This document shows, piece by piece, positions 1 to 12,752 of a stretch of DNA of 64,000 nt. The translations under genes and the position numbers were made by a program. Origin of the DNA: Camillea tinctor (lineage: Eukaryota; Ascomycota; Sordariomycetes; Xylariales; Xylariaceae). Below the pieces are notes generated by a model that was not told the origin of the DNA, ran no database searches, and saw nothing but the letters and a program-made list of their open reading frames with translations. The stretch is from positions 248,001-312,000 of the forward strand of contig MU394091.1 of assembly GCA_022578605.1 (NCBI GenBank). The letters are read 5' to 3'. Position 1 is the stretch's first letter; each line of letters begins with the position of its first letter.

Positions 1-3000
1 TTATCCTGCACCGGCGAAAAGAAGAAAGGGTCACAACCTAACCCCCCTAAACTACTACTAAGCAAGTCCTAGAACACGATTACACTGCATGGAATACTTC
101 CATTCCGGGGAAGGGATGCTGAGCGAGACCTTACGCTAGAAAAGGTTATTACAATGGGGAAGAAGAAGGGTGGGGCCGGTACGTAGGTTTTGGCTTTGGT
201 TTCAAGGTTTTGAGACGTTCTAGATCTTTTTTCTTATTCCTTCCTTTCTTTGTTGTCATTGCCTTTCCTCTTACTTTCTAAAAGATACATTAGCTAGGTA
301 CCTAAGACTACTAACCTAGGTTAGGACTTTAGTTGGTAGGTCATGCCGGAAGAGTCCTTTCTTCTCTCTTCTCCCGCATAAACACTGCATTGCATAGCAT
401 AGCATTGCATAATAATACAGCACTGGAAACAGGCAATCGGGACTGATTCGGGATTGCTGTAAGATATGTAGCAGTTGTGTTTTGATTTGATTTTGTGTTT
501 TTATATTTATATTTTTATTCTTGTGGTGATCGTCGCTGCTTGCGCAAGGACCCTGCGGCTCCGCAGATAGCGGTCTACTCATATTAGACGGAGTAATTAT
601 TACGCTAAAAGCGAAGAAAGAGGAGAAAAAGAACTGCTTCGCTCAGTATAACCTACCCACGCTAATGTGCCTGCGTCTAAGTTGAGGCAACCTATCAATG
701 GCAAATTGGCAGGCCGGTAGGAGGTGATATGAGAGGCAAGGGGAGGAAGAGAACTCCGAAGATAGGAGGCGGGAGAATAGAGGAGGAGGGCGTGTCTATG
801 TACCGTGTACGTATTGGCTGGCCGTCTCTTCTCGTCGAATGAGCGGTCTACCCGAGTGGGAAAAGGGTGCGCCTAGATAGGCGGCGGTGTGGATAAACAT
901 AATATACCTATACCTACGTGTACACACCTCATCCATATCGGTGTGAGGGTAACCCGAAAATTCATGTCACGAGTAAGTGATGATGATGATGAGTTGAGGA
1001 CGGCGCAAAGCGCGGTGACGTAGAATAATATCCGAGTTCGTAGGTAACCTATGTATGTATATAGGTAGGTGTACCTTGAGGAGAGGTTAGAGATAAGGGG
1101 GTAACCTTGCTTCATGGCCGAGACGGGGCGAGGCGCGGTATACGCAGAATAGGGTCCATGGTGTGGTGTACACTCCTTACCTAGATATCTTACCTACGTA
1201 CCTAACCTGACCTAACCTAACCTACATGGAACCGAAACCCGCTTGCTTGTACAACGCACAGCGACAGCTCGTGATGGGATTTACTGCAGAGATGACGCCA
1301 GAGAGATGGTTCCCATTCATTCCCTCTTCCCTCCCGGCCTCATCTCGTCTCACCTACCGGCCGTTGCTCGTGGAGGCCAGTCGGCCAAGTGGCGTGGTGG
1401 AGGGTTTATATGACCTGCAGCATAACCAAAATACAAAAAAGGAAAAAAAGGGAAAAAAAAAGTAACCAACCAAACCAACTCAGAATTAATCCCCTGAAAG
1501 GGGGTGGTTACAATACGTTGATGTACCATCTCGCGTATTGAATGCGGCTCAAGCCGGTCAACTTCATGAGTTCTTCTTTGTGTGTAGGTGTGTGTAGGCA
1601 GTGTATTACTGCTGGTACACGAGATAGGTTAGCCACCGGTACACTACATCATCAAGTGCATATCCTAACCCTCGATTAGTCTATTTCTGAGATGGAACTA
1701 AGCCATGTAGACTTCTTTAGTCGAGACGAGGCGTGAAGGAAAAAGTGGAAAAAGCAAACCAACCCCGGATTCTTTTCTTTTTTTTTCATCGCCTACCGCC
1801 CGCCCGTTCCCTAGGTCCTAGCCCCGTAGGTAATACCGTTCGTATCTCTTCTCCTTGCATCGTGGGAAACTCCCCGTTTTTTTCAAATATAGAACATGTG
1901 TGTCTAATGGCCATTGGTTTGTTTGTTCGGTTTCGTTTCGTTCTCTCTTCCCGTTGTCCCACAAGTCCGCCATCTTCTTGCATACATACATACCTTGCCT
2001 AAGGTTAAGCTAGGTTAGCACGTACTTCTTACATATGTACCTAGGGTTCTCTCCGACGTGGTGTGGGGGACAAGGGAGGGGGGAGGAAAGAAGAAAAAGA
2101 GTTTAAGAGACTATAGAAAGAAAAGAGAAAGAAAAAAAAGAGGAGTTGAACCTAGACGCACTATGCATGGTGTACGTATGTATGTACATATGTACACATT
2201 ACATTAGCGCATATCGGCAGTAGACCTTCTGACCAGGGCGGACCGACAAGGATTTAGGGGGTATAGCTAGTTAGTGGGGGCTTGCTTTACCTTAACGACA
2301 CTCTACTTCTATACTAGCCTATCAATTATGACCCCCAAACTTTTCACCTTAACCCCCCCAAACCATCTGCCTCGTGCTCGAAGCTGCAAGTCATCCAACT
2401 TTATCCTGTCTTGTCCCCATGATCTACGATGCATTTTAGATTTCGCTTTGTCCCTTTTCTGATTTATTTCTCTTTCCCTCTATCTTTTTTCCAACCCCTC
2501 CCCCTCCTAGATAAGTTTGTACTCCTACTACAGATCCTACTACATGCATACGTACGTACTACCTACTTTACACAGTCACGTTTCTAAGCGCATATATGAT
2601 CGATCTACTTTTAGCTCACTGAGTTCTTTTTTTTTGTCTCTTTTTCTTCTTGTCACTACGTTACATCGACAACCCACAACCTCGCCCCTCCATCTTCTAA
2701 TATATACCTACCCTAGCGCCTACTTAGGCATGATGATGTATGCATATGCATGATGTATGTACGAGAAGAGAGAAGAGGGAAAGAAAGAAACAAAAAGACT
2801 TGGCAACTTGAGTTAGAAAAAGCCACTTCAACTAGGTCAAGCAAACCGTTACGCGCAACTTAAACTCGCTAAAAAAAGAAAGCAAAGAGGAATCCGGCAA
2901 TGCACATCAAAATCGAACGGTCCATTCAGAAAAAAGGTTTCACCGGTACCATTTTTCTATTTTTATTTTTAGAATCATTCTCTTTGTTGTAGGGAACGAA

Positions 3001-3569
3001 AACCTCTCATTTGTGACCATCGGGGGTCCGATGCTATTTTTTTTCTTCCTTTTCTTCTTCTTTTCTTTGTGGCCATACTCACCTGCATTAGCTACAGTAG
3101 CGACGAACCAGGGTCAAACCAAAGAAAAAGAAAAAGAAAAGAAAATAAGAAAAAAGGTTATCCCCGGGTCACATCAGTGCCAAGAGAAGATAAATAGATT
3201 TACACGGATGCATTAGCATGGCTGGGATCTTTTGGTCGACCCAGCCCACGTAAGTACTACCTAGCAAGTAAATACTAGTAACGAGGTAAAGGGGGCGTGT
3301 GTTATCATGGAGAAGGCTTCGGATTCGGGAAGCAAACATTTTCGAGTGGCAGTAAGCAGACCGGCCTGGATGATATGATATGATATGTCTCCTGGTAAGA
3401 CATGACAATAGGGGAGCACCATCATGAACAGTTATTATTACCTACATTGTATGTATGTCTAGGTACCAAAGCAAACATAAGCTTGCGCCTCTATCCTTTC
3501 CCCCCTTTTTGCCTCCCCCTTTATTTTCATTTCCCTGCTCAACACCGAGAAACCCATCAACCCACCCCT
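1..3569. other. Gene-poor CT/AG-rich region
   Basis: No ORF here resembles a known protein; those present are short and low in complexity. The stretch is rich in long purine and pyrimidine runs (for example around 2060-2150 and 3010-3160) and in TACCTA/TAGGTA palindromic words. Such composition is common in long promoters and 5' leaders of filamentous-fungal regulatory genes, so it may be the upstream region of a gene left of the window. That is inference only. Confidence 0.4.
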
Positions 3570-4714
3570 CTACTCACCAGCGGCGAGCGTGTACCCCCCA
3601 TCCACCGCCAGCGTCTGCCCATTCAGGTACTGGTTCGCCACAAAGAACAGCACCGCCTGCGCCATATCCTCGTCCTTGCCCGGCCGCGCTGCCGGCACCT
3701 TTTGCGCGTACTTCTCCCGCGCAATCGCGCTCTTCTGGTCCCCCCCGCTGCCCGCCGTCGTCATCTCGCTCGGGAACACCCCCGGCGCGATCGAGTTTAC
3801 GCGCACCTGGAGCCCGTTGCCCGCGACCTCGCTCGCGAGCATGCGCGTCAGGTGGATGGCTGCGGCTTTGGATGCGTTGTACGCGAAGTGGTGCTGCGGC
3901 GCCTTCACCAGCCCGCTGATCGAGCTTATGTTGACCACCGTGCCCGACCACCCCGCGTGCCGCTCCGACGACTTCTGCAGCAGTGGCAGGAACGCCGCGG
4001 TCGCGAAGTAGATCTGCGCCACGTTGGTGCGGTACGTGTCGGTCCAGTCGTCGAACGTCGCCTCCGAGCTGTCGAATAGGTTCGCTTTCATCTCGCCTGC
4101 TGACGAGGCTTCCGTCTGGAATGTGGCCCCGCTGATGCCCGCGTTGTTGATCAGGATGCAGAGACACGGCTCCCGGGATGAGATCTCCGCTACGAGCTGC
4201 GCGATCTGCTCCTTGTCGGACATGTCGCATTGCAGCGGGATGATGCTGCCTTCGCCTTCGGAGTACCGCTGCGCTACCCGCTCGAGCTTCTCCTTCGTGC
4301 GCCCCGTGATGTACACTTTGGCGCCGTTGGCGACGAGGGCTTGCGTGGCCATGAGGCCGATGCCGGAGCCGCCGCCTGAGAGGAAGTGTATTGTGAGCTC
4401 ACTGCAAATAGGGGTGATTCTATGAGTTATGCTTGCCATTCATGCCACTTACCGGAAACAAGAGCAACTCGGCCCTTCAGGTCGAAGAGCTTGTCTCGTG
4501 TGAGAGATGCATTCGCGCTGTTGGAGACCATCCTGAAGCCCCTTGTTGGGTTGTAGACAGGTGAGCGTATCGTGTGTAACTTTTCACTGCTAAAGTTTAA
4601 TGTGGTAGTCGTAGTCGTCGTAGTGGCCGTTGTACTACCGGCTTTGAGGATAGTACTAGAAAGCAGTAATTTGTTGTGGTGGGAGATGCCTCGTCGAACA
4701 ATGGGGGATATCAT
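3570..4714 (-). CDS. SDR-family NAD(P)-dependent oxidoreductase
   Basis: Two exons, 4714-4453 and 4375-3570, with a 77 bp GTAAGT...CAG intron, give 355 residues. The junction rebuilds the Rossmann dinucleotide motif VSGGGSGIG. Further on come the NNAG motif, NISSISG with candidate catalytic Ser, and the YNASK pair (Tyr about 253, Lys about 257), so this is a classical short-chain dehydrogenase/reductase. The C-terminal DGGYT is also typical. Closest fungal relatives in pattern are RhlG/gluconate-5-dehydrogenase-like SDRs; the substrate is unknown. The first 60 residues are basic, hydroxylated and lack acids early on, like a mitochondrial presequence, and include a run of eight threonines. A second ATG at residue 62 would give a cytosolic form that starts close to where homologues usually start. 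Confidence 0.88.
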
Positions 4715-5471
4715 GGCGACTTGGGGATTTAATACGCGAGAGAGAATGCATTTTCCAAGTGTGTGTAGCTTGCGCTTTAAGGAGCGACGGGTTCCTATGT
4801 TCTACGTTCACCTTCCCGCAAATCTCGATTGTCTCTTGTCTCTTGTCAACATCGTTGACGTCTATTATAACAAGTCATGACGAAACCGGAGCCTCACTTG
4901 GGCGCTCTAGCTCCGGTTTCCATACCGTTGATTGGTCAATCTACAAATCTGTTCCACTTAACTGTAGAAAGAAGTGGTCCGCCTTACGTGCGAGTGTATA
5001 AGTGACGGGCTCTCGTTATAATCATTACTTAGCTACTATTTTTCTCACGTTACCTACAGTACACAATCTAACGTTAGTATGTACGGGGGATCTACGTAAG
5101 TTGCGCGTATGTCGGGAAACTATTATTGCGCATACGGAACCGTAGATGAATAAATTTTGGGTAGGTATCTAGGTACGTCTTAGAGGTAAAGTGGTTCGAC
5201 TATACACTCACTAGTGATTAATTATTCTCCATAATCCTTATAGTAAATATTCTTATTTTCTGTACTTACGAGAAAACACAGTTGATGGAGTCCAAATAGT
5301 AATTATGGGGCACGCGTTCGATTAACCGCGGTAGTTCAAGCCCTTCAGGGTGTGCAGAAAACTATATAGATTACCCACCTAGTTATACTCTTAAGCTAAT
5401 ATACATATAGCTGTGGATACACCTTGTACTTGTACCTTGACAGATACCCCTTATCACCTATTTCAGCATAT

Positions 5472-5560
5472 GATGTATAAGTACTGGTATCATAGATAAC
5501 CAAGATAGTTCCAGCGGTCTCCCGTACAACGTGATTACCTAAGCTCTCGCTAGGACTCTG
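5472..5560 (-). repeat. LTR-like dispersed repeat, copy 1
   Basis: This stretch aligns by eye with 15927-16016. Both share a near-identical 23 bp block (GTGATTACCTAAGC followed by a variable YYTYGCTAGGA) and, about 40 bp away at the same spacing, a second block of the GATRTATAAGTA type followed by GTATCA. Read on the minus strand each begins TGTNN.. after the shared block, like an LTR end next to conserved flanking sequence. The copies differ by many transitions. Element class is inferred; no internal region or second LTR was seen. Confidence 0.4.
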
Positions 5561-6587
5561 TAGCAGGAAGATACCTAGGCTCTAATTTATATACAAATGG
5601 GGACCTCGTGTTCTGGCTGCTAAGCTCCTTTAGTCATACAACCTGATCAAGTAGGTATAAATACTCCTAGGAACGCCAATATCCGCAGGGGAACCGAAAT
5701 ATAAATCCACTTTGTGCAAGTTCCACTGGTCCATGGTCACGGAGTTAATGTTAAATACATCTTCGTTCAAAAGCTAACGCACTATTTATCAGGAACTTAT
5801 ACGCTATGGCTATACATTTCCATGCCATGAAAGTTTCCTATGTCCCAAACCTCATGGGAATTCGTGCCCCTCCCTCCAACACCACGAGTTCCCACAAGAT
5901 CTTATAATAACAAGAAATTTCCGCCATCTCCCATAGAACCCCCCCCCCCTTTGATTTTTTTTTTTTTTTTTAATTGGCCGGTAACCCATGTATCTGCAGA
6001 TTTCAATGGTGGCGAAGCTCTCAAGCTAGGCTGGTTTATATGGTTAACATTATCAGTAGGAGAGAGTTCCTCTTCGAATCATATTATTGTGAGGGCTTGA
6101 AGAGCTAGGAACTGCGTGTACTCCGTAGGTATATAGGAAAACACGCAGAGCTTGGGGGAAAGGAACTGAAAGCGCCACGTTTTCAGTTACGAATTTCTTT
6201 TCAGGTTCTTCGTTCACTTTGCTATCCTTTGACCCCTTCTACTAAAGCAGCATTGAACTTAGGCATCGTATATTGAGGGCGTTTCTCAGTCCGTTGTAGC
6301 TTTATACAGCTCAGCTACTGCCTGGCAGTTGTTACTGTGGAGATTGTACGCGGGCTATTCACCCGTCTGTCTGGGATATCATGTAACCTACTTAGTTTGT
6401 CTTCTGATTACTTGGCTGTGTGAGGCATCTTTCCCTTTTTCCTTACGCAATTGAGATTACTTTAGCCCTTGCGCTTTGGATTGTATTGTGAGAACGTGAC
6501 AGCGCTATACTAATGTGCGTGGCGGTGACCGTCACTTTCGTGGAGGGCACCGTCCATTTGTCACCATCATGTCGTTGATCAACACTA

Positions 6588-6934
6588 GTGCTTGGCGGTG
6601 AACCGCGGGTCTTTCCATTAGGGCCAACCAATATCCATTCCAGACTTGAAGCGGAGAAGAATAAGGGCTACTACGACGAGGAGGACTTGGATAAACGGCT
6701 TTCAAGTACCGACAAGGTTGATCTTTGTCACGGGGTCGCGTTGGTCACCCAGGACATAAGGTACTATACACAACCCCTACGCGGGACTTCGCGGAAGGAT
6801 GCAAGGCACTTGGCACACCAATATTGGCGTCTTCTCCAATACCAACAGATAGACTGAAAATAGAAAAGTTGCGAGGAATTTGCAGAACAGAAAGTTATCG
6901 AGGATTTGGGACGGTATCTGGTGCACCGATATGA
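6588..6934 (+). other. Possible frameshifted coding relic, unidentified
   Basis: Two overlapping plus-strand frames (6588-6857 and 6725-6934) are richer in GC and charged residues than their surroundings and could be one old reading frame broken by a shift near 6770. There is no plausible start context, no splice structure and no family I recognise. It may equally be chance. Confidence 0.2.
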
Positions 6935-8062
6935 TGTGTGGCAATGTTTCGATTCAAGGACTAGGGAAACAACTCATATATCAGTTTTCATTGGAATCAT
7001 GAATCCACTAACCTAGTTTATGGGAAGCTATCTCTTGTCGAATTAACTTTATAGTGGCGATGACCATCGCAAAGCTTTCCGAACTAGAATTCCAAAATCA
7101 TGATTTCTGCCCTGTGAGTATAGTATCTTTGCTCTACATGAGCGGATGGAGATTCAAATAAGCCCTTTTTTGGTAATTGATCTGCTTCTAGGTTCTTTGC
7201 GTTACAGCAGTTGCACGAGAGATGCGTTTCGTCACTGCTATTGTTGGAGCTAATACTATTTCTGTCCACTGTACGCCTAACATTCGGTTCCCAGAAACAT
7301 TTAGGCCAAGAAATGAATTAGGAGATAAAGACAAGGTGGCTGCATTACTGTTGGAATATGGGGTTACCACCCCACTATACGGTATTACACTACTATTACA
7401 TGTATATATATATCGGGCTTACGCCCTCATAGACTCTCTCCTGAACTAATACACTTCATCCTTTTCCCTCACCTATCGTCTCACTCCAATATACTAGGCT
7501 TCCTTTGGGGCAAGCAAAAACAAAAAACAAAAAGCAAGAACAGGAGTTACCTAACCTAGTACCTCAGGCAATGAAGGTGATGGAACTGATCGCCACTAAG
7601 ATGAGACCTTGATCAGGTCCACCATAGCTACCTATTAACTAACCTAGGTATATATATGTGCGTTCATCTGTCGCCTACCTACCTAGGTAGGCATGTTCTA
7701 TGTATTTATCGTTTCTCCACCATCTGTTATGGGTTTCTCGTTGATTGACTTCATCACATAGTCCTACATATGGGCTGTGTCATCGTGTGGCTTATACAGC
7801 CAAGGAGTCGGTACCCGAAGCTCGCTTACCCTGCAGAGGCAACACTTCATCGCACATAGTTTCCCGTTGCAAGGTGCATTAAATATATTATTATTATCCG
7901 TGCCCCGTCGATGAGCTTCTGAAATCTGCATTTTATATATGGGATACCCCATTCGCGATCTATCCCATGGTGATAGATCTGCTCATATTAAGAGATTCTA
8001 GCTTTCTATTAAGCTTGATATGGAGCTGCCACCAATACAACATAAAGAACTATAGTGGTCAG

Positions 8063-8156
8063 TGTATGCGCTCCCAGAAACTTCGGGGCGAAGCTCCATA
8101 GTAAGATATATAAGGAGCTTCTTTTTCCTATTTCTGGGAGCGTTACTAGGCATACA
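8063..8156. repeat. Short nested inverted repeat (MITE-like hairpin)
   Basis: A 94 bp element folds back on itself. The outer arms TGTATGC (8063-8069) and GCATACA (8150-8156) match; next come CGCTCCCAGAAA (8069-8080) and its perfect complement (8131-8142); inside these are GAAGCTCC (8090-8097) and GGAGCTTC (8114-8121). A 7 bp bulge separates the outer arms on the right. Such nested perfect arms suggest a miniature inverted-repeat element or a structured transcript end. No other copy was noticed in this window. Confidence 0.5.
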
Positions 8157-8439
8157 ATCTTATCTACTTTTTCCCCTACTTTATATTATTGCTTATTATC
8201 GTGATACTTGAGTATTAGTTAGGTCGTACATGCCTTTGGGGAACCGATATGATTGGAAGCATTGTCTTAGATCCCGGGTCATCTTCAAAGGACCGCAGAG
8301 GGAGCCCGAACCCGGTGATATAAGTGCTCACATGTCATATTTTCAGATACCTTAAATTCATCTTGGCCATGCAAACTAAAGCTGCATAGTTTTTATCTCT
8401 CGCTATCCAGTGCGAGTTGTCTCATAGAAGTTTTTGAAT

Positions 8440-9818
8440 ATGACCATCCCCGAGGAGCATCCCATATACAACCGCTACCCACCCTCGGTTTTGATCGGAA
8501 CTGCTGTGCTTTTCATGATTACTTCAATTGGATCTGTCGGGCTTCGGTTCTATGCACGGTATATCAGCCGAGCTAAGCTAGGAATTGATGATTGGATTAC
8601 TATTCCGGTCATGGTGATATGCGTCGCGTTATCGGCCGTCCAGATCGTCGGTATGTTTAATTGACGGTAGGGGAGCTTGTATAGTATTCAACGTTACTGA
8701 TGTGCAGGTGCTGCGCAGCGACTACAGCCGGAGGGCTAGGAACTCACCTAGAGCTTGTCGATGGCGAGCTTAGATATCCGACGAGGTTTTATGTCTATGA
8801 GAAGACAAGATATGCGTACGAAGTAATTAGCGCCTTTTCTCTTGGCATCACCAAAGTCTCAGTGCTTTTGTTCTTCAGGCGACTCTTCCCTGTGCGGTGT
8901 TTCTGCATCATCAACAATATTCTAATCGGCGTCACCTTAGCTTGGGGTATTGCGTATACAGTAGCCACCGCCGTCCGGTGCAGCCCAGTGTCGACATTTA
9001 CGGACCGATTCGAAGCCGAATATAATTATTTCTGCGTGGAAGAATATGCGATCTTTCTATTGTCTTATACTGGTTGCGACTTAGCACTCGATATCATCAT
9101 TCTCCTGCTTCCTGTTCCTATGGTATGGCGTTTACAGATGCCTTGGCGGCAGAAGCTGGCCGTAGCTGGAATATTTCTTCTAGGATCTGTGTTAGTACTC
9201 CTTTATATTACGAATGTTCTAACCTAGAAACTGAGTTCCGTCGGGTGTAGCTAACAACTTCACAGTACTGTGGCGAGCAGTGCCACACGCATCATTGTTT
9301 ATCATTGGGGTAAGTAGTTTCTTCAGAGTTCCCACAGTTCATGAACACCTCTATAGCAATTTATATCAATATGACATTTACTCACTTCAATCACTAACCA
9401 TAATGGACCAGCCATATTCTTCGCCAAGGCCGAACCGCGAGGTTGGATACTTGATATAACGTGGAACTCAACAGCTTTGCTGTTCTGGAATCTGGCTGAG
9501 AATGCAGTTGGTCTACTGGGTTGCAGTCTACCGTCTTATGCACCGCTATTCAAGAATATACTCCAATCCCGGAAGAACAAAGGCGACTTGTCACCCGTTC
9601 AAGGTCCTCAGCAGAAACAGGAGACGTACCTAATGCCATATACTTGGTGGCCCGATGATCAGACCTTGATCCAAGTCGACGGCGGCCTAATGTCTTATCA
9701 GGGATATGAGACCACACTGGAATCGATCCCGCATCATCGGATAATGGTGAATAGAGAGTTTCACGTCGACTGCATCGAGGGCACAAGCATAGAGAGCGAG
9801 AGCAAGAGTGCCAGATAG
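8440..9818 (+). CDS. Rhodopsin-like (PTH11-type) 7TM membrane protein
   Basis: Four exons (8440-8650, 8719-9190, 9266-9309, 9412-9818) give 377 residues. All introns are GT-AG, 68-102 bp, and every junction keeps frame; the acceptor at 8718 was chosen over the nearer one at 8706-8707 because it avoids a stop and yields the family motif ATTAGGLGTH. Seven hydrophobic segments follow the fungal rhodopsin-domain order: LRFYAR after TM1, DDW before TM2, KVSVLLFFRRLF at TM3, DIIILLLPVPMVWRLQ at TM5, and ENAVGLLGCSLPS at TM7. No CFEM domain precedes it. The C-terminal tail (about 100 residues) is soluble. Members of the family are plasma-membrane proteins of mostly unknown ligand, some acting in host or surface sensing. 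The start is the ATG at 8440. Confidence 0.88.
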
Positions 9819-10566
9819 ACATCTAGAACTAGAGTTAGGCTATATGAAGTGCCGGAAGATATATTATGAGAAAATAAATGATATACCTCAATAGTTAGTA
9901 ACGAGCTATATCATATAAATCCGTTCCTGGGGATGATGACCTCCTTTGTTCAGTTTTAGACAAGGGTTCTCCATGCAGATACATAGTATTATGCTAAGTG
10001 ACTACCTAGGTACTTTACATTTAGGCTTTGAGTTAACGTAGAAAAGTAACATTATCGAGGTTGTCTAACTCGGATTAGAACAAGAGGTATCCCTCATCCA
10101 AGAGCCCGGGAGACTGGATGCAGCAGGAACCCTTGCAGGGGAAGACTACCGACACCCTAGCAGATAAAGGTTATTTCCACGAGGCAATGGCAAGCACCGC
10201 GGAGTCTAGGTATACAAATAAGTTAGAAGCTAGTCTATGCCTGTACTAGACAAAGTTTACTCTCTATGTATGTAGTACATTACTAAGACCATGCATAACC
10301 TTAAGATTTCAGCTTCCGGTCTCAGCCGATCGCTGTGCTATGGCGCCTTAAAGCGGAACCAATGAGGGTGATTGGAAATAGACTAAGTGGATCCCGTAAT
10401 CGCTATCATCAACGTTTTATCTGGTGAAGATTATTATTAGCTCGATTCCTCCCACTACCATCTTTTTTTTACTTCTTATTACTATCTTCTCCAATTCCTA
10501 CACTGTTAAATAGTAATAATCTAGGCGGAATATTTCTTTTTTTGTTGTTGCGGACTGAATTGAGTG
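9819..10566. other. Intergenic region upstream of lipoyl synthase
   Basis: No coding signal. The last 150 bp are pyrimidine-rich (T/C tracts around 10440-10550), a usual promoter and leader composition for a fungal housekeeping gene, so this presumably contains the lipoyl synthase promoter. Confidence 0.4.
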
Positions 10567-11850
10567 ATGGCATCTCCTTCGGCTTCACTCACACGTGTGT
10601 GCACCCCGTTCCGCCGGGCAATTACATCATCCGCTCTCGGAGCGACTCGTTCCTATGCCACTATACCAACAAGTAATCCCGAATCAGCAGCTTCGTCAAG
10701 CACACCCACATCTACGCCACCACCCCGACGACCAACCTACTTCAAGAACACCACTGTAGCATCATTCGATGAATTCCTGTCCAGTTCCTCCTCAGCCGAA
10801 CCTCTCTCCTCGAGCGACGCTTACGCATTGCGCACAGCCGAAGTCGGACCTGCGTCAAACCGTCGAACCATCACGCGGTTGCCGGAATGGTTGAAGACCC
10901 CTATTCCTGCGGGGAACGACAATTACAAGAGCATAAAGAAGGACCTGCGGGGACTTAATCTGCACACAGTCTGCGAGGAGGCCCGGTGTCCCAACATCTC
11001 CGAGTGTTGGGGTGGTAGCAACAAGAATGCTGCTACCGCTACCATCATGCTGATGGGTGACACCTGCACCCGCGGATGCCGGTTCTGCAGCGTTAAGACG
11101 AACCGGGCACCCCCACCGTTGGATCCGCACGAGCCCGAACATACCGCCGAGGCACTGGCCCGTTGGGGTCTGGGTTATGTGGTGCTTACTAGTGTGGACC
11201 GTGATGATCTTGCTGATGGCGGGGCGAGACACTTCGCCGAGACCATACGCAGGATCAAGGCTAAGAAATCCAGTTTGCTCGTCGAGGCCCTTACCGGCGA
11301 CTTCATGGGAGACCTGGACATGGTCAAGATCGTGGCCGAAAGTGGCCTGGACGTGTACGCACACAACATCGAGACCGTAGAAGGGTTGACCCCCTACGTA
11401 CGAGATCGCAGAGCCACATTCCACCAGAGTTTGAAAGTCCTAGAACATGTCAAGGCAGTCCGAGGACAGGATAATATTATCACCAAGACCAGTATAATGC
11501 TGGGCCTGGGAGAACAAGAACACGAGATAGTGGATGCGCTGAAAGAATTGCGCAAGATCAATGTCGACGTTGTGACATTCGGGCAGTACATGCGCCCAAC
11601 TAAGCGACATCTCAAGGTGGAGAAATACGTCACGCCAGATGAGTTCGAGATGTGGCGTCAACGTGCGTTAGATATGGGCTTCCTATACGTGGCTAGTGGG
11701 CCCCTGGTTAGAAGCAGTTACAAAGCTGGCGAGGCTTTCATCGAGAACGTGCTGCGGAAGCGAGCAGGACAGAAAGCCGCTCCCAGCGTAGATGAGGAGC
11801 TCGGTAAGACACTGGTAATGGAAGAGGCGCTAAAGAGCGAAGGAGCGTAG
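10567..11850 (+). CDS. LIP5: Lipoyl synthase, mitochondrial
   Basis: This is a single-exon gene of 427 residues. It is a radical-SAM enzyme that inserts two sulfurs into octanoyl groups on lipoyl-carrier proteins (pyruvate and 2-oxoglutarate dehydrogenases, glycine cleavage H protein). Both iron-sulfur sites are visible: the auxiliary cluster [12 protein letters not shown] (Cys136, 141, 147) and the radical-[11 protein letters not shown] (Cys167, 171, 174). The C-terminal family motif [15 protein letters not shown] is intact. The Ser/Thr/Arg-rich first 40 residues look like a mitochondrial presequence. The ATG at 10567 is used; the GTG just before it is not a plausible eukaryotic start. Length and motifs match the fungal family, and nothing looks damaged. 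Confidence 0.96.
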   Translation: MASPSASLTRVCTPFRRAITSSALGATRSYATIPTSNPESAASSSTPTSTPPPRRPTYFKNTTVASFDEFLSSSSSAEPLSSSDAYALRTAEVGPASNRRTITRLPEWLKTPIPAGNDNYKSIKKDLRGLNLHTVCEEARCPNISECWGGSNKNAATATIMLMGDTCTRGCRFCSVKTNRAPPPLDPHEPEHTAEALARWGLGYVVLTSVDRDDLADGGARHFAETIRRIKAKKSSLLVEALTGDFMGDLDMVKIVAESGLDVYAHNIETVEGLTPYVRDRRATFHQSLKVLEHVKAVRGQDNIITKTSIMLGLGEQEHEIVDALKELRKINVDVVTFGQYMRPTKRHLKVEKYVTPDEFEMWRQRALDMGFLYVASGPLVRSSYKAGEAFIENVLRKRAGQKAAPSVDEELGKTLVMEEALKSEGA

Positions 11851-12752
11851 ACTTGATTGTCATATGCAACTATTCCTCTACAACCCTATGTAATATTGGC
11901 ACCTTGCATCTTTGATTTCAACTGAGTATTTGGGGGGTTATGGTCGGCGCATCTGGGCTGGGGCAACAAGGGCCATCGATAACAGCATATGAGACTGGAA
12001 ACCAAGAGGCAAGTATACGTGCTATTCAACTAGGATACGAACACCAATTCAACAAGGGGAGTGGTCGTTGATACACTTTAATTGTACACATGGGCTATTT
12101 CAGAGGTCAGCCAGTGGCTGTAGTATTCAATGTGTACTTTGATGATTATGGCGTTCCTTTTCCGGCTGTCCGATTCGACCACTTAAAGGGGGGGCGGCGT
12201 AAACTTGGTAGTGCTAGAAGCCTCAATCCCGAAACGTTCCGACGTTGAACGCCTAGTGGCTAGGTGAGATAATGCGGCTGCCGCATTTCTACACGACTTC
12301 TAACCCCATTTCGTGGATCTTCATGCATTGCGAGAATGCAACGAAAATCTGGCGTCCTAGGTCGGTCGTGTGGTAAAAGCTCACGTGGCAGACGACCGAG
12401 GTTAGTCTGAAGTCATGTCGGACGACGCTGATACACCAGGGTTCAACATGTGGTCATGATGAAATGGGCTAGCAAAAACCTGGGGAAACCATGTCGATCA
12501 GCAACGCTCTCTTAACCTGATGTACAAAGACGATGTACATAAAAAGGGGATGAATCACCCTTCACATGCTGCCGCTATAGAAGCACGAGATACCGATATT
12601 TTCCCTTGGTACTCCGAATACCCGATAGTCGATAGTCTGCCTAGGCGCGAGCGCCTCTGTTGTTGTCTGGTCCCCTTTCATGATATACCCCCCTTCTACC
12701 CCTTTTCAACAAACTCAGGTCGTTCACCAACACGAATCCACTAGGAAAACCC
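11851..12752. other. Intergenic region
   Basis: No supportable gene. Small ORFs (for example 12520-12744) have no recognisable features and do not supply the missing N-terminus of the P450 relic downstream. A short inverted repeat (CGGTCGT/ACGACCG, about 12362-12400) is present. Confidence 0.4.

Larger units (their letters stand above)
4715..8439. other. AT-rich intergenic region with repeat relics
   Basis: About 3.7 kb with no supportable complete gene. It holds an LTR-like repeat relic (5472-5560), a possible decayed coding fragment (6588-6934) and a hairpin element (8063-8156), each listed separately. A homopolymer C/T block lies at 5940-5970. The rest is AT-rich and stop-dense, as expected for an old repeat graveyard between housekeeping blocks. 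Confidence 0.5.

Noticed and set aside
3402..4079. 225-codon plus-strand frame over the SDR gene
   Set aside because: It is antisense to a well-supported SDR exon, Arg/His/Leu-rich, without family features.
10855..11424. 189-codon minus-strand frame over lipoyl synthase
   Set aside because: It is antisense to the radical-SAM core and carries no motifs of its own.
12362..12400. Inverted repeat CGGTCGT/ACGACCG as an operator
   Set aside because: It is short, not next to a start codon, and such pairs are expected by chance in 64 kb.
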